A stretch of 64,000 nt of DNA, taken from DASRDB01 sp035652815. GTDB taxonomy: Bacteria > Chloroflexota > Ktedonobacteria > Ktedonobacterales > Ktedonobacteraceae. A model generated the notes under the pieces. The model was not told where the DNA came from. It searched no databases and saw only the letters and a list, made by a program, of their open reading frames with translations. Numbering within the stretch: position 1 is the stretch's first letter; the number at the start of each line of letters is the position of its first letter. Below are positions 1 to 7,229 of this stretch, one piece after another. Location: the NCBI GenBank assembly GCA_035652815.1, contig DASRDB010000014.1, forward strand, positions 62,001-126,000, given 5' to 3'. A program made the translations under genes and the position numbers.

Positions 1-1049
1 GGCCTGACCATGCCATCGCCATACAGTGTAAGTTGCAGGCCGGGAGAAGAGGTAACGGTGCTTTGCTTCTGCTTGTTGCCATTGCCCGGGTTGGAGACGA
101 TGGGCGATTTTGTCACAAAGAGCCATTGAAAATGAAAGGCTGTCACCACGAGCAGCAGGCAGGTAAGAAAGAAGAGTAACACGGTTCCACCAAGCCAGAG
201 CAGCGATTCGAGGCGACCAGGGCCGAGCAGCCACCAGCGCAGGTTATCTACCGGATGAAAAGGCTGCTTTGAGCGTATTTTTTTCTCGATGAGCAGTCTG
301 GCTCGTGACGAATGCATGGCGCGTCCGGCCGTCCAGGAGGCGAGATCAGATTCTGTCGCGTGGGTGACAGGCAGCATTTGCTGGGTGGGTGCGGCATGAA
401 ACTGCGGCATGGTGTCGATCTTGTCGATATCGCGCACAGCGCCCGGCGCGGGAACCAGGGCCAGCGATGCAGGCAGCGCGGACTCATCCAGGCGCAAGGA
501 AATGTGCCCCTCATTGCGCTCGCTTTCAGGCGCGGCTTCAGAGGTTTTCGGGGGCGTGGTATCCATTTCATCGATGCGCGGCAGGCGGCGCGTGGTTCTG
601 GCAACCGGCGGCTGTGGCCGTGTTGGCGCGTCCGAGACAAAGAGAGAAAGAGCCGAAAGGCTGCCTGCCGCCTCGAAACCGGGTGACTCGTACTGCCGGA
701 CAGGAGGCGAAGCTGGCGAGAGCTGCGAAATTTGAACGGCGGGCTGTTGCGCAACCGGCTGTGGACGTCGCGCCGCCTGTTCGCGCTGCTGTGGAACCGG
801 TGGCTGAGGTGTAGCAGGATTTCTGGGTTGGGTGCGTTTCTGCGAAGGCTGGCTCGCGCGCTGCTGCGCGCCTGAACGCTTCCCGGCCTGATTATAGTAG
901 GCAGGATCAATCCAGACCGATGAGGAACCGGAGGCAGGAAGCGAATAGCCGCAGGCGTAACAGGTCGTCATACCCTGATAAAGCGGCTTAGAGCAAAGCG
1001 GACACTGATCGAGATGCCCAGTATCATTCAGCCAGGATTCAGTCTGCAT
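1..1049 (-). CDS. Zinc-ribbon, proline-rich single-span membrane protein (C-terminus cut by window edge)
   Basis: An open frame runs from an ATG at 1049 to the window edge without a stop, so the C-terminus is missing. The first 35 residues form a zinc ribbon with paired cysteines at about 16/19 and 30/33 (CPLC ... CYAC). A long low-complexity linker rich in Pro, Gln, Ala and Ser follows to about residue 270. A single membrane helix lies near residues 278-306, and the last visible part is outside it. A purine-rich AGAAGAG lies just before the ATG. The layout, cytoplasmic zinc ribbon then linker then one helix and an exported tail, is common among uncharacterised Chloroflexota proteins. I do not recognise a function. 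Confidence 0.75.
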   Translation of the reverse strand, partial: MQTESWLNDTGHLDQCPLCSKPLYQGMTTCYACGYSLPASGSSSVWIDPAYYNQAGKRSGAQQRASQPSQKRTQPRNPATPQPPVPQQREQAARRPQPVAQQPAVQISQLSPASPPVRQYESPGFEAAGSLSALSLFVSDAPTRPQPPVARTTRRLPRIDEMDTTPPKTSEAAPESERNEGHISLRLDESALPASLALVPAPGAVRDIDKIDTMPQFHAAPTQQMLPVTHATESDLASWTAGRAMHSSRARLLIEKKIRSKQPFHPVDNLRWWLLGPGRLESLLWLGGTVLLFFLTCLLLVVTAFHFQWLFVTKSPIVSNPGNGNKQKQSTVTSSPGLQLTLYGDGMVR

Positions 1050-1473
1050 AGATATATCTCTTCTTCGGCATAGTTCTTTCTTCCCAACCACAGTGGAAGT
1101 CATTGAAATAAACGGGGTTTTCGTGTAATTTACGGACATGCCTCGCGTTCCTCGTACTGGAAATGGCAGAGATGCGGAAAAATCCGCAGCATGTGAAAAA
1201 ATTTCCAGGTGTGGGAGACGCGAATCGCGAGATACGCAATGTGCTGATTTCTGGCAAAGGGCTTCTAAAGCGAGGTTATGGAATACCTTGTAACAAAAAA
1301 TGTCGAATCAGTACATTGGCACATATCTTGCAGTAATAGAGAGATAAGGGGGGAAACACCGGAAATTTTTTCGGGATGAGTTGCTGTTCCAGTAATTCAT
1401 CGGATCAGGGTTGCCTATTTTCCCTCGGTTACCAGTGTGGTATGTGGATTAGAGGTAAAGGAGAAGGATTACT
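1050..1473. other. Intergenic region between divergent genes
   Basis: This 424-base gap separates the leftward zinc-ribbon gene from the rightward sigma factor gene, so promoters for both should lie here. The only -35/-10-like pair I find for the sigma gene (TTGTAA ... TACATT, about 1288-1317, spacer 18) is weak. I see no convincing gene or hairpin. Confidence 0.4.
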
Positions 1474-2445
1474 ATGGTAGCCATCGCAAAAAGGGCATTG
1501 GAAGATGTGGAAGAGCGGAGCGAAAAAAGATTCTCTCGTTCAACCTACTTTTCAGAACCGGACATTCTTTTTGACGATGAAGATGATTACGTGGAGGAGG
1601 AAGAAACTTCAGATGATCGGAGTTCGGATAACGCTATCCGGCAGTACCTCGCAGAGATTGGGCGCTACCCCTTGCTGACAGCCGAGCAGGAAATGCGCCT
1701 GGCGAAAAGTGTGGTGGAGGGTGATATGGAGGCGCAGCGCCGCCTGGTCGAGGCCAACCTGCGGCTGGTGGTCAGCATTGCCAAACGCTACAACAATCAC
1801 GGCATTGCCCTGCTTGATCTGGTGCAAGAAGGCAACCTGGGATTGATTCGCGCCGCGCAAAAATTCGATCCCTCGAAAGGCTTTCGCTTCAGCACCTACG
1901 CGACATGGTGGATTCGCCAGGCCATCAGCCGGGCGGTCGCCGAACACACCCGGGCCATTCACATCCCCGTACACGTGGTTGAGCTGATCTACAAGATCAA
2001 GCGCATTTCGCGCCAGCTTTACCAGGAATTGGGCCGCGAACCCGAGGTGGAGGAGATCGCCAAAGCGGCCAAACTGCCGAAGGAGCGTATCGTGGAACTA
2101 CAAAGCATGGCCGAGACCCCCATTTCGCTCGACGCCCCGCTTGTCGATGACGAGCAGTACCATCTGGCGGATACCCTGGAAGATACCAGCGCGACTGCTC
2201 CCGCCGATATAGTGACGCACCAGGTCCTGCGCGAGCAGATCTCGAGCGCGCTCGAAGCCCTGAACGCCCGCGAGCGGCAAGTCATCGAACTGCGCTACGG
2301 CTTGCATGATGGGCATTGTCACACACTTGAAGAGTTGAGTTCGTTTTTCAAGCTGACCCGCGAACGCATCCGGCAGATCGAAGTGAAGGCGCTGCGCACA
2401 CTGCGCCAGCCAATCCAGGTTCGCCTGCTGCGCGACTTCGCATAA
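1474..2445 (+). CDS. RpoD-family sigma-70 factor (group 1/2)
   Basis: A 323-residue sigma-70 factor. After an acidic N-terminal stretch (about 30-50), region 1.2 begins near residue 53 (IRQYLAEIGRYPLLT). Region 2 carries the typical -10-recognition and core-binding core (DLVQEGNLGLIRAA, FSTYATWWIRQAI). Region 3 follows, and region 4 ends with the -35-binding helix-turn-helix (LTRERIRQIEVKALRTLR). It lacks the large region 1.1 and the non-conserved insert of long RpoD proteins, so it may be the primary factor of a lineage with short sigmas or a group 2 factor. The start is fixed by an AAAGGAGAAGG ribosome-binding site. A clear terminator follows, so the gene is probably monocistronic. Confidence 0.93.
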   Translation: MVAIAKRALEDVEERSEKRFSRSTYFSEPDILFDDEDDYVEEEETSDDRSSDNAIRQYLAEIGRYPLLTAEQEMRLAKSVVEGDMEAQRRLVEANLRLVVSIAKRYNNHGIALLDLVQEGNLGLIRAAQKFDPSKGFRFSTYATWWIRQAISRAVAEHTRAIHIPVHVVELIYKIKRISRQLYQELGREPEVEEIAKAAKLPKERIVELQSMAETPISLDAPLVDDEQYHLADTLEDTSATAPADIVTHQVLREQISSALEALNARERQVIELRYGLHDGHCHTLEELSSFFKLTRERIRQIEVKALRTLRQPIQVRLLRDFA

Positions 2446-2473
2446 AACAATCCCCAATGGGGTGTAGATAGGA

Positions 2474-2515
2474 GGGCAACCACAAGTCGAGTGGTTGCCC
2501 TTCATTATTTTTAGC
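2474..2515 (+). terminator. Rho-independent terminator after the sigma factor gene
   Basis: A perfect 10-bp stem (GGGCAACCAC at 2474-2483, GTGGTTGCCC at 2491-2500) with a 7-base loop is followed by the T-rich run TTCATTATTTTT. It lies 29 bases after the sigma factor stop codon. Confidence 0.9.
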
Positions 2516-2540
2516 TTGCCATTACAACCCTGCCTCCACG

Positions 2541-2627
2541 TGTCATCCTGAGCACAGCGAAGAATCTCTCACTTTGCCGTATCGAGCAAATGGAAGCATC
2601 AGATTCTTCGCTGCGCTCAGGATGACA
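2541..2627. repeat. MITE-family core repeat, copy 1
   Basis: An 87-bp inverted repeat begins TGTCATCCTGAGC and ends GCTCAGGATGACA, with arms of about 28 bp around a variable centre. The same core recurs at nine other places in the window. This copy lies between the sigma factor terminator and moaC. I see no outer terminal repeat on it. Confidence 0.85.
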
Positions 2628-2653
2628 AGCGAGAGGATTTTTTTTATAGCGAG

Positions 2654-3151
2654 TCATTCCTCCGGTTGAAATTCAACCGTCCCGCTTTTACCACCGCTTT
2701 TCAAGGCGATATAGGCCTGCTCGAGGGTAATGGTAGTATCGACGCCTTTGCACATGTCGTAGATGGTGAGCGCGGCCACCGTCGCGGCAGTCAGGGCTTC
2801 GACATCGACGCCAGTTTTATAGTGCGTGCGGGTGCGGGCCTCGATATAGATCAGACCTTGCGCGCTATCCAGGGCGAAATTGAGGTCGATATGCGTCATG
2901 GGCAGAGGGTGGCACAATGGAATCAATTGCGGCGTCTGCTTGGCCGCCAGGATGCCCGCGATTTTGGCAACCTCCAGCACGCTGCCTTTGGAGACCTGGT
3001 TGGTCTCGATCAGCCGCACCGTCTCGGGACGCATGCGCACCCTTGCTTTAGCGATGGCCTCGCGCCCCGTTTCTGCCCGCTCCGTGACATCAACCATGTG
3101 GATGTTGCCGCTCTCATCCAGGTGCGTCAGTTGTCGCGCTTCCTCTGGCAT
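2654..3151 (-). CDS. moaC: Cyclic pyranopterin monophosphate synthase MoaC
   Basis: MoaC acts with MoaA in the first stage of molybdenum cofactor synthesis, turning the GTP-derived cyclic intermediate into cyclic pyranopterin monophosphate. The 165 residues match the family's usual length. Family motifs are clear: MVDVTERAETGREAIA at the N-terminus, KGSVLEVAKIAGILAAKQT, the catalytic-site segment LIPLCHPLPMTHID, and TGVDVEALTA...TIYDMCKG. AGGAG lies about 12 bases before the ATG. No other molybdopterin gene is nearby, so it stands alone here, with an extended -10 promoter immediately upstream. Confidence 0.96.
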   Translation of the reverse strand: MPEEARQLTHLDESGNIHMVDVTERAETGREAIAKARVRMRPETVRLIETNQVSKGSVLEVAKIAGILAAKQTPQLIPLCHPLPMTHIDLNFALDSAQGLIYIEARTRTHYKTGVDVEALTAATVAALTIYDMCKGVDTTITLEQAYIALKSGGKSGTVEFQPEE

Positions 3152-3198
3152 AACTTGTTGCCGCTCCTATTCAGTCTTAACGAATTTTGATTCTTTTG

Positions 3199-3207
3199 AT
3201 TATATCA
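3199..3207 (-). promoter_or_regulatory. Extended -10 promoter for moaC
   Basis: On the minus strand the sequence reads TGATATAAT (3207 down to 3199), a consensus -10 with the extended TGN element, 48 bases before the moaC ATG. A partial -35 (TTGGTT) sits at 15-base spacing, short of ideal. Confidence 0.55.
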
Positions 3208-3235
3208 TGGACGGATAAAAACCAATGAGCGTTCC

Positions 3236-3513
3236 GTAGGGGCGGGGGTGGGGCGGCGCGGGGGGAGGGCGCTTGCGCCGCCCTGGGGTCGGGCCGGGAA
3301 AACCCTTGCTGGAACATAACGTGGTTTTCCATATTGTCACACGGCGGGGGAACATGCCCCAGGGCGGCGCAAGCGCCCTCCACACTCCGCACCGCCTCTC
3401 CCGCCCCTACATGGCAATGGCGAGGGGTTTTCCATATTGCCACACGGCGGGGGAACATGCCCCAGGGCGGCGCAAGCGCCCTCCACACTCCGCACCGCCT
3501 CTCCCGCCCCTAC
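3236..3513. repeat. Three-copy GC-rich hairpin repeat cluster
   Basis: This 278-base GC-rich stretch holds three copies of one unit: one inverted (3236-3303) and two direct (3324-3410 and 3427-3513). Each unit runs from GTTTTCC to CGCCCCTAC and contains the self-complementary AGGGCGGCGCAAGCGCCCT. The outer end CGCCCCTAC resembles the ends of the other hairpin repeats in this window. It fills the gap between moaC and the c-di-GMP gene, overlapping the last bases of the latter. Confidence 0.8.
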
Positions 3514-6311
3514 ATAGTAGGTGAGGCGATGGCGAGGGGTTCGGCCTGGCTTTGCTCATCCAACGCGGCGAGGAAGGCGTTGACCACTTCGGGGTCAAAC
3601 TGGGTTCCAGAGCAGCGTTGCAATTCAGTTCGGGCGGCCTCTATCGGCATGGGCTTGCGATAGGGGCGCTGCGAGGTCATGGCATCGAACGCATCGACGA
3701 CGGTGAGGATGCGCGCACCGAGAGGAATATCGGTTCCGGCAAGGCCATATGGATAGCCGGTGCCATCCCAGCGTTCATGGTGCGCAACGACCAGCGAGGC
3801 CAGGGCGCGGAAGGTTCCGCCAAGTTCTTCAAGAATGCGGCGGCCAATTTCGGGATGCTCCTTCATTACCGCCCACTCCTCGTCGGTCAGCGGGCCGGGC
3901 TTGTGCAGAATGGCGTCTGGAATGCCGATCTTGCCGATGTCATGCAGGATCGCGCCCAGGCGCAGCAGGTGCATCTCTTCCTCGGAAAGGGCTAGCTGCC
4001 TTCCTACCGAAAGGGCTAGTTGGACGAGGCGGTAAGCGTGTGTATAGGTGCTGAGGTCGCGAGCGGCAGCGGCGGCGGTCAAGGCCTGGATGCCAACGAC
4101 TTCTCGGGTGTGATTCTCATTGAGAGACGCATACTCGTCTTCCACAACCTGCCCATCCCTCATCGAATGGCCGACATCCGCGATACAGACTCGATTGCGC
4201 CCGGCACGTTTTGCCGTGTACATGGCATGGTCGGCGGCCTCTATCAGCTCCTCGCGGGTAGAGCCATGCAACGAGTACACAGCCACACCAATGCTGCCAC
4301 TGATGAAGATGGATGGAGGGTTGCCAGCCTCATCCTGTTCCAGAGTACAGGGTTCCGCGTTCAACGCCACCAGCAAGCGGTTAGCGGCCTGAGTTGCTCC
4401 CAGAAGATCCGCGCCGCTCAGGATCAGGGCAAATTCTTCGCCGCCGTAGCGGCCCACGAAGTCTTCCTGTCGAACGCAGGAGCGCAGGCGCTCGCCAACC
4501 TCGCGCAGGACGATATCACCGGCGCGATGCCCCCAGGTATCGTTGACGCGCTTGAAATGATCCAGATCGACAAACACGACGGCGCATGAGGAATCATTGC
4601 GGCGGCAGCGCGCAAGTTCTTCGTCAAGGCGGCTGATAACGGCGCGATGATTCGGCAGGCCGGTCACAGCGTCGGTGACAGCCGCCTGAGCCTGTTCGTG
4701 ATAGAGGCGGTCGAGTTCGGCAAGCAGCACCTGCTGCTGGTCGTATGCCTCTTGCAACTGGCCGCGCAGCGTCACCTCGCGATCATTCAGGCGCTTTTGC
4801 TCGTGCAGCAGGGCATAGACACGCGGAAGTTCACTGCCAAGCAGGCCCGAGACGAAGGAGACGAGGGTAATGCCCGTTACCAGGATCGCCCAGTTGGTAT
4901 CCGGAATCATGCCCGGCAGCCAGGAACTGGAGATAGTGGCCCAGATACCAATCAGCGAGGTCGCGACCCCCATGCATGACAATCCCAGCAAAACAAGGCG
5001 CTGCCAGCGAGGGACATCGGCGCGATTTTTCCGCGCTATGATGGTACGCAGGACAAAAACGAACAGCAGGATGCCCGAGAATACCCAGATCACGGTCGCC
5101 GACGCCTGCAAGATATTGTAGACTTCCAGCGCGAGAGCATCCGGCTTGATAAACGACCCGAACATAATGGGCACAATGAGCAGCGATATCAATGCAATAA
5201 TCCCTGATAGGGATGACTGCGTGACGATACTGCGCGCCGGAACTTTCCAGCGGTTCAGCTTAGTCAGTCCAACAGGAATACGCCGCTCCTGCCCAATAAT
5301 GACAAGCAGGCGCGAATAGAGCAGGATATAGGCAGTTGTCAGGAATAACTGGCTGATGGCGAGGATAACCGCAACTGTATCGCCAGCCTGCGCCCCGAAG
5401 ACCCTCTGGACGGCGAGAATATTGGCGGACATCCCGCCCGCGCTTGCAGGCGGAACCACAACCATGACACCGAACGTACCCAGGACATAGCCTAGAAAGA
5501 CAATCGCGCTTCCCCACCAGACATAGCTTGAAGCCCGCCGCGTGCCTTCCGCGCCACCGCGAATCTCGCCGCCCATAAACATAGGCACATCAACGCCGAG
5601 GTAGGCCAGAATCACCACGCCGTAGACCGCGAAGTTGCTGCTGGAAGGCAACCAGGCCGAAGGCGAATTTAGAGAAGTGGCAGGCGCGTGCCCGGTCGCG
5701 AGCCAGTAGACACCGGCGCATCCTATTAAGGCGAACACGCTGACATACAGCGAAGTCACTGCCAGCAGCACACGTTTGAGCCAGCGCAAAGGCAGGCAGG
5801 CGAGGCTGGTTGGTATTACCAGCAGCAGGATAATCGCGATACCCTGCTGGGCCGGGCTAATAAACCAGTTCGGAGCAAGGTATTGCATAAATATCAGGCA
5901 GCTTTGCATGATGGAAACAATGACCAGCACACCCGGCATCCAGGCGCAAAACGCTGAGAAAAAGCCCCAACGCTGGCCTAGCACCTGTACCGCCCATAGA
6001 TACGGCGCTCCCTGGCCGGGATAGCGCCGCGCCAGCCAGCGCGTCACGTAAGCACACGGAATGAGAAAGGTTATCAGCCCAATGCCCCAGTAAATCATCG
6101 CTGAAGGTCCCGCGAATTGTACCGCGTTGTTATTGGCAACGAACAGCACAATCAGCACCAGCAACACCACAAGGTCAAACTTTCTCAGCACAGCAGGCAG
6201 AGACGTATTTTCATACGCAGCATTACCCTGCTGTTCTCTAGAGGTTCCAGTAAGCTCAGGAACGCTATTAGCACGAGCAGGGTTGGCTTGCAAGGTCGAA
6301 TCGGCAATCAT
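3510..6311 (-). CDS. Amino-acid-permease-like membrane domain fused to GGDEF and HD-GYP domains
   Basis: This 933-residue protein has three parts. Residues about 25-505 form a multi-span membrane region resembling APC-superfamily amino acid permeases. A short coiled linker follows. A GGDEF diguanylate cyclase domain is centred near residue 620 (active-site loop RYGGEEF) and has an RxxD product-inhibition site (RQED) exactly five residues before GGEEF. The last 190 residues are an HD-GYP phosphodiesterase with HDIGKIGIP (about 794) and HHERWDGTGYP (about 847). Both catalytic signatures look intact, so it could make and break cyclic di-GMP. GGAG lies six bases before the ATG at 6311. Using a transporter fold as the sensory module is unusual. 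Confidence 0.9.
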   Translation of the reverse strand: MIADSTLQANPARANSVPELTGTSREQQGNAAYENTSLPAVLRKFDLVVLLVLIVLFVANNNAVQFAGPSAMIYWGIGLITFLIPCAYVTRWLARRYPGQGAPYLWAVQVLGQRWGFFSAFCAWMPGVLVIVSIMQSCLIFMQYLAPNWFISPAQQGIAIILLLVIPTSLACLPLRWLKRVLLAVTSLYVSVFALIGCAGVYWLATGHAPATSLNSPSAWLPSSSNFAVYGVVILAYLGVDVPMFMGGEIRGGAEGTRRASSYVWWGSAIVFLGYVLGTFGVMVVVPPASAGGMSANILAVQRVFGAQAGDTVAVILAISQLFLTTAYILLYSRLLVIIGQERRIPVGLTKLNRWKVPARSIVTQSSLSGIIALISLLIVPIMFGSFIKPDALALEVYNILQASATVIWVFSGILLFVFVLRTIIARKNRADVPRWQRLVLLGLSCMGVATSLIGIWATISSSWLPGMIPDTNWAILVTGITLVSFVSGLLGSELPRVYALLHEQKRLNDREVTLRGQLQEAYDQQQVLLAELDRLYHEQAQAAVTDAVTGLPNHRAVISRLDEELARCRRNDSSCAVVFVDLDHFKRVNDTWGHRAGDIVLREVGERLRSCVRQEDFVGRYGGEEFALILSGADLLGATQAANRLLVALNAEPCTLEQDEAGNPPSIFISGSIGVAVYSLHGSTREELIEAADHAMYTAKRAGRNRVCIADVGHSMRDGQVVEDEYASLNENHTREVVGIQALTAAAAARDLSTYTHAYRLVQLALSVGRQLALSEEEMHLLRLGAILHDIGKIGIPDAILHKPGPLTDEEWAVMKEHPEIGRRILEELGGTFRALASLVVAHHERWDGTGYPYGLAGTDIPLGARILTVVDAFDAMTSQRPYRKPMPIEAARTELQRCSGTQFDPEVVNAFLAALDEQSQAEPLAIASPTM

Positions 6312-6427
6312 CATCTTCTCCAAAAATACTTCCCATGTACAATTCAGTACTTCATCGTCCTCTATCGGCTGAATTCTGGAAGAGATTAGAGCGAGCAGGC
6401 ATAGATAGAAATTATTGGAAGTACCCC

Positions 6428-6457
6428 TTGACAAATCGGCAAGCAGGCGGTTATACT
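6428..6457 (+). promoter_or_regulatory. Sigma-70 promoter of the rightward phage-derived block
   Basis: TTGACA (6428-6433), an 18-base spacer and TATACT (6452-6457) form a near-consensus promoter 100 bases before the first gene of the capsid block. AAGCAAGC just downstream (6466-6473) also occurs, inverted, within the promoter of the opposing portal block. Confidence 0.8.
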
Positions 6458-6557
6458 ACCTATACAAGCAAGCTGCCTACTTTGCTTGCATCCTCACTGA
6501 TCGTCCTCTACGTATCGCGTCCTCTCCCTTTTGCACCTCTTCAGGAGACATTTCCCT

Positions 6558-7229
6558 ATGGAAAACGACCGTTCCCCCCAATTCCCGGCCCTGTCGAGCA
6601 GCGACCCCGAGCGAGACCTGCATTTGATGGGTATCGACCCCTCGGTAAGCTACTTCGATCTGAACCTGGCCGGAAGTGATCTGCCGGTTGCGCGCCCCGA
6701 GCAACTGGCGGACATGCAGACAGTTCGTCCAACCGGCGAGGTTCACGCGCCAACATTTAGCGGGCAGAATTACGCGGTTCCGCCCTTGAAGCCGTTTGAC
6801 CTGAGCGAAATCGGGCTTGATGCCATCGCGCCTTTTGAGCCTGATCCGCAGTGCGGCGACCTGCTGGGCTTCTCTGAGCCTCTCGGCATTGAGATTCACG
6901 CAGCCACCAGCGACCCCCTGCAAGCCGATCTGCCCCAATTGAAGGATGACGCGCTGCCTGAAGACCTCAGCAGTGCTGGCGTTGAGTTGCTTGATCCTCT
7001 GCATCCGCTCCTGCAACATCCCGAAGTAGCTCTCGCGGTCTCCATGCAGGAGCGCCCGGCGGAACTCAGCCCGGCGGCGATGGACATACTGCATGAAGCG
7101 CCGACCTACGAGCAGTTGCCAGCCGGGCGTTACGACGACCTTTGGATGGCGCAGGCGGGCAATAACGCGGCTCGCGAACGCCATCTCGGCATGCTGATGC
7201 TCGGCCTGGATTCTGAGGAGAGCAGGTAA
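6558..7229 (+). CDS. First gene of the capsid block, unknown (possible head-assembly protein)
   Basis: The 223-residue product is acidic and rich in Pro, Leu and Asp, with no recognisable catalytic motif, signal peptide or membrane segment. It is the first gene after the promoter at 6428-6457, and its stop codon overlaps the start of the protease-capsid gene by one base (TAATG), so the two are translationally coupled. That position suggests a head-assembly or portal-side role, but I do not recognise the family. I chose the ATG at 6558, preceded by AGGAG, over an upstream TTG at 6531. Confidence 0.65.
   Translation: MENDRSPQFPALSSSDPERDLHLMGIDPSVSYFDLNLAGSDLPVARPEQLADMQTVRPTGEVHAPTFSGQNYAVPPLKPFDLSEIGLDAIAPFEPDPQCGDLLGFSEPLGIEIHAATSDPLQADLPQLKDDALPEDLSSAGVELLDPLHPLLQHPEVALAVSMQERPAELSPAAMDILHEAPTYEQLPAGRYDDLWMAQAGNNAARERHLGMLMLGLDSEESR

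Noticed and set aside
3273..3663. Open frames within the GC-rich repeat cluster between moaC and the c-di-GMP gene
   Set aside because: They translate the repeated hairpin unit and show the same peptide twice; not protein-like.
6312..6434. An N-terminal extension of the permease-GGDEF protein by 41 residues
   Set aside because: The extension has no membrane or domain character and lacks a ribosome-binding site; GGAG is correctly placed for the ATG at 6311.
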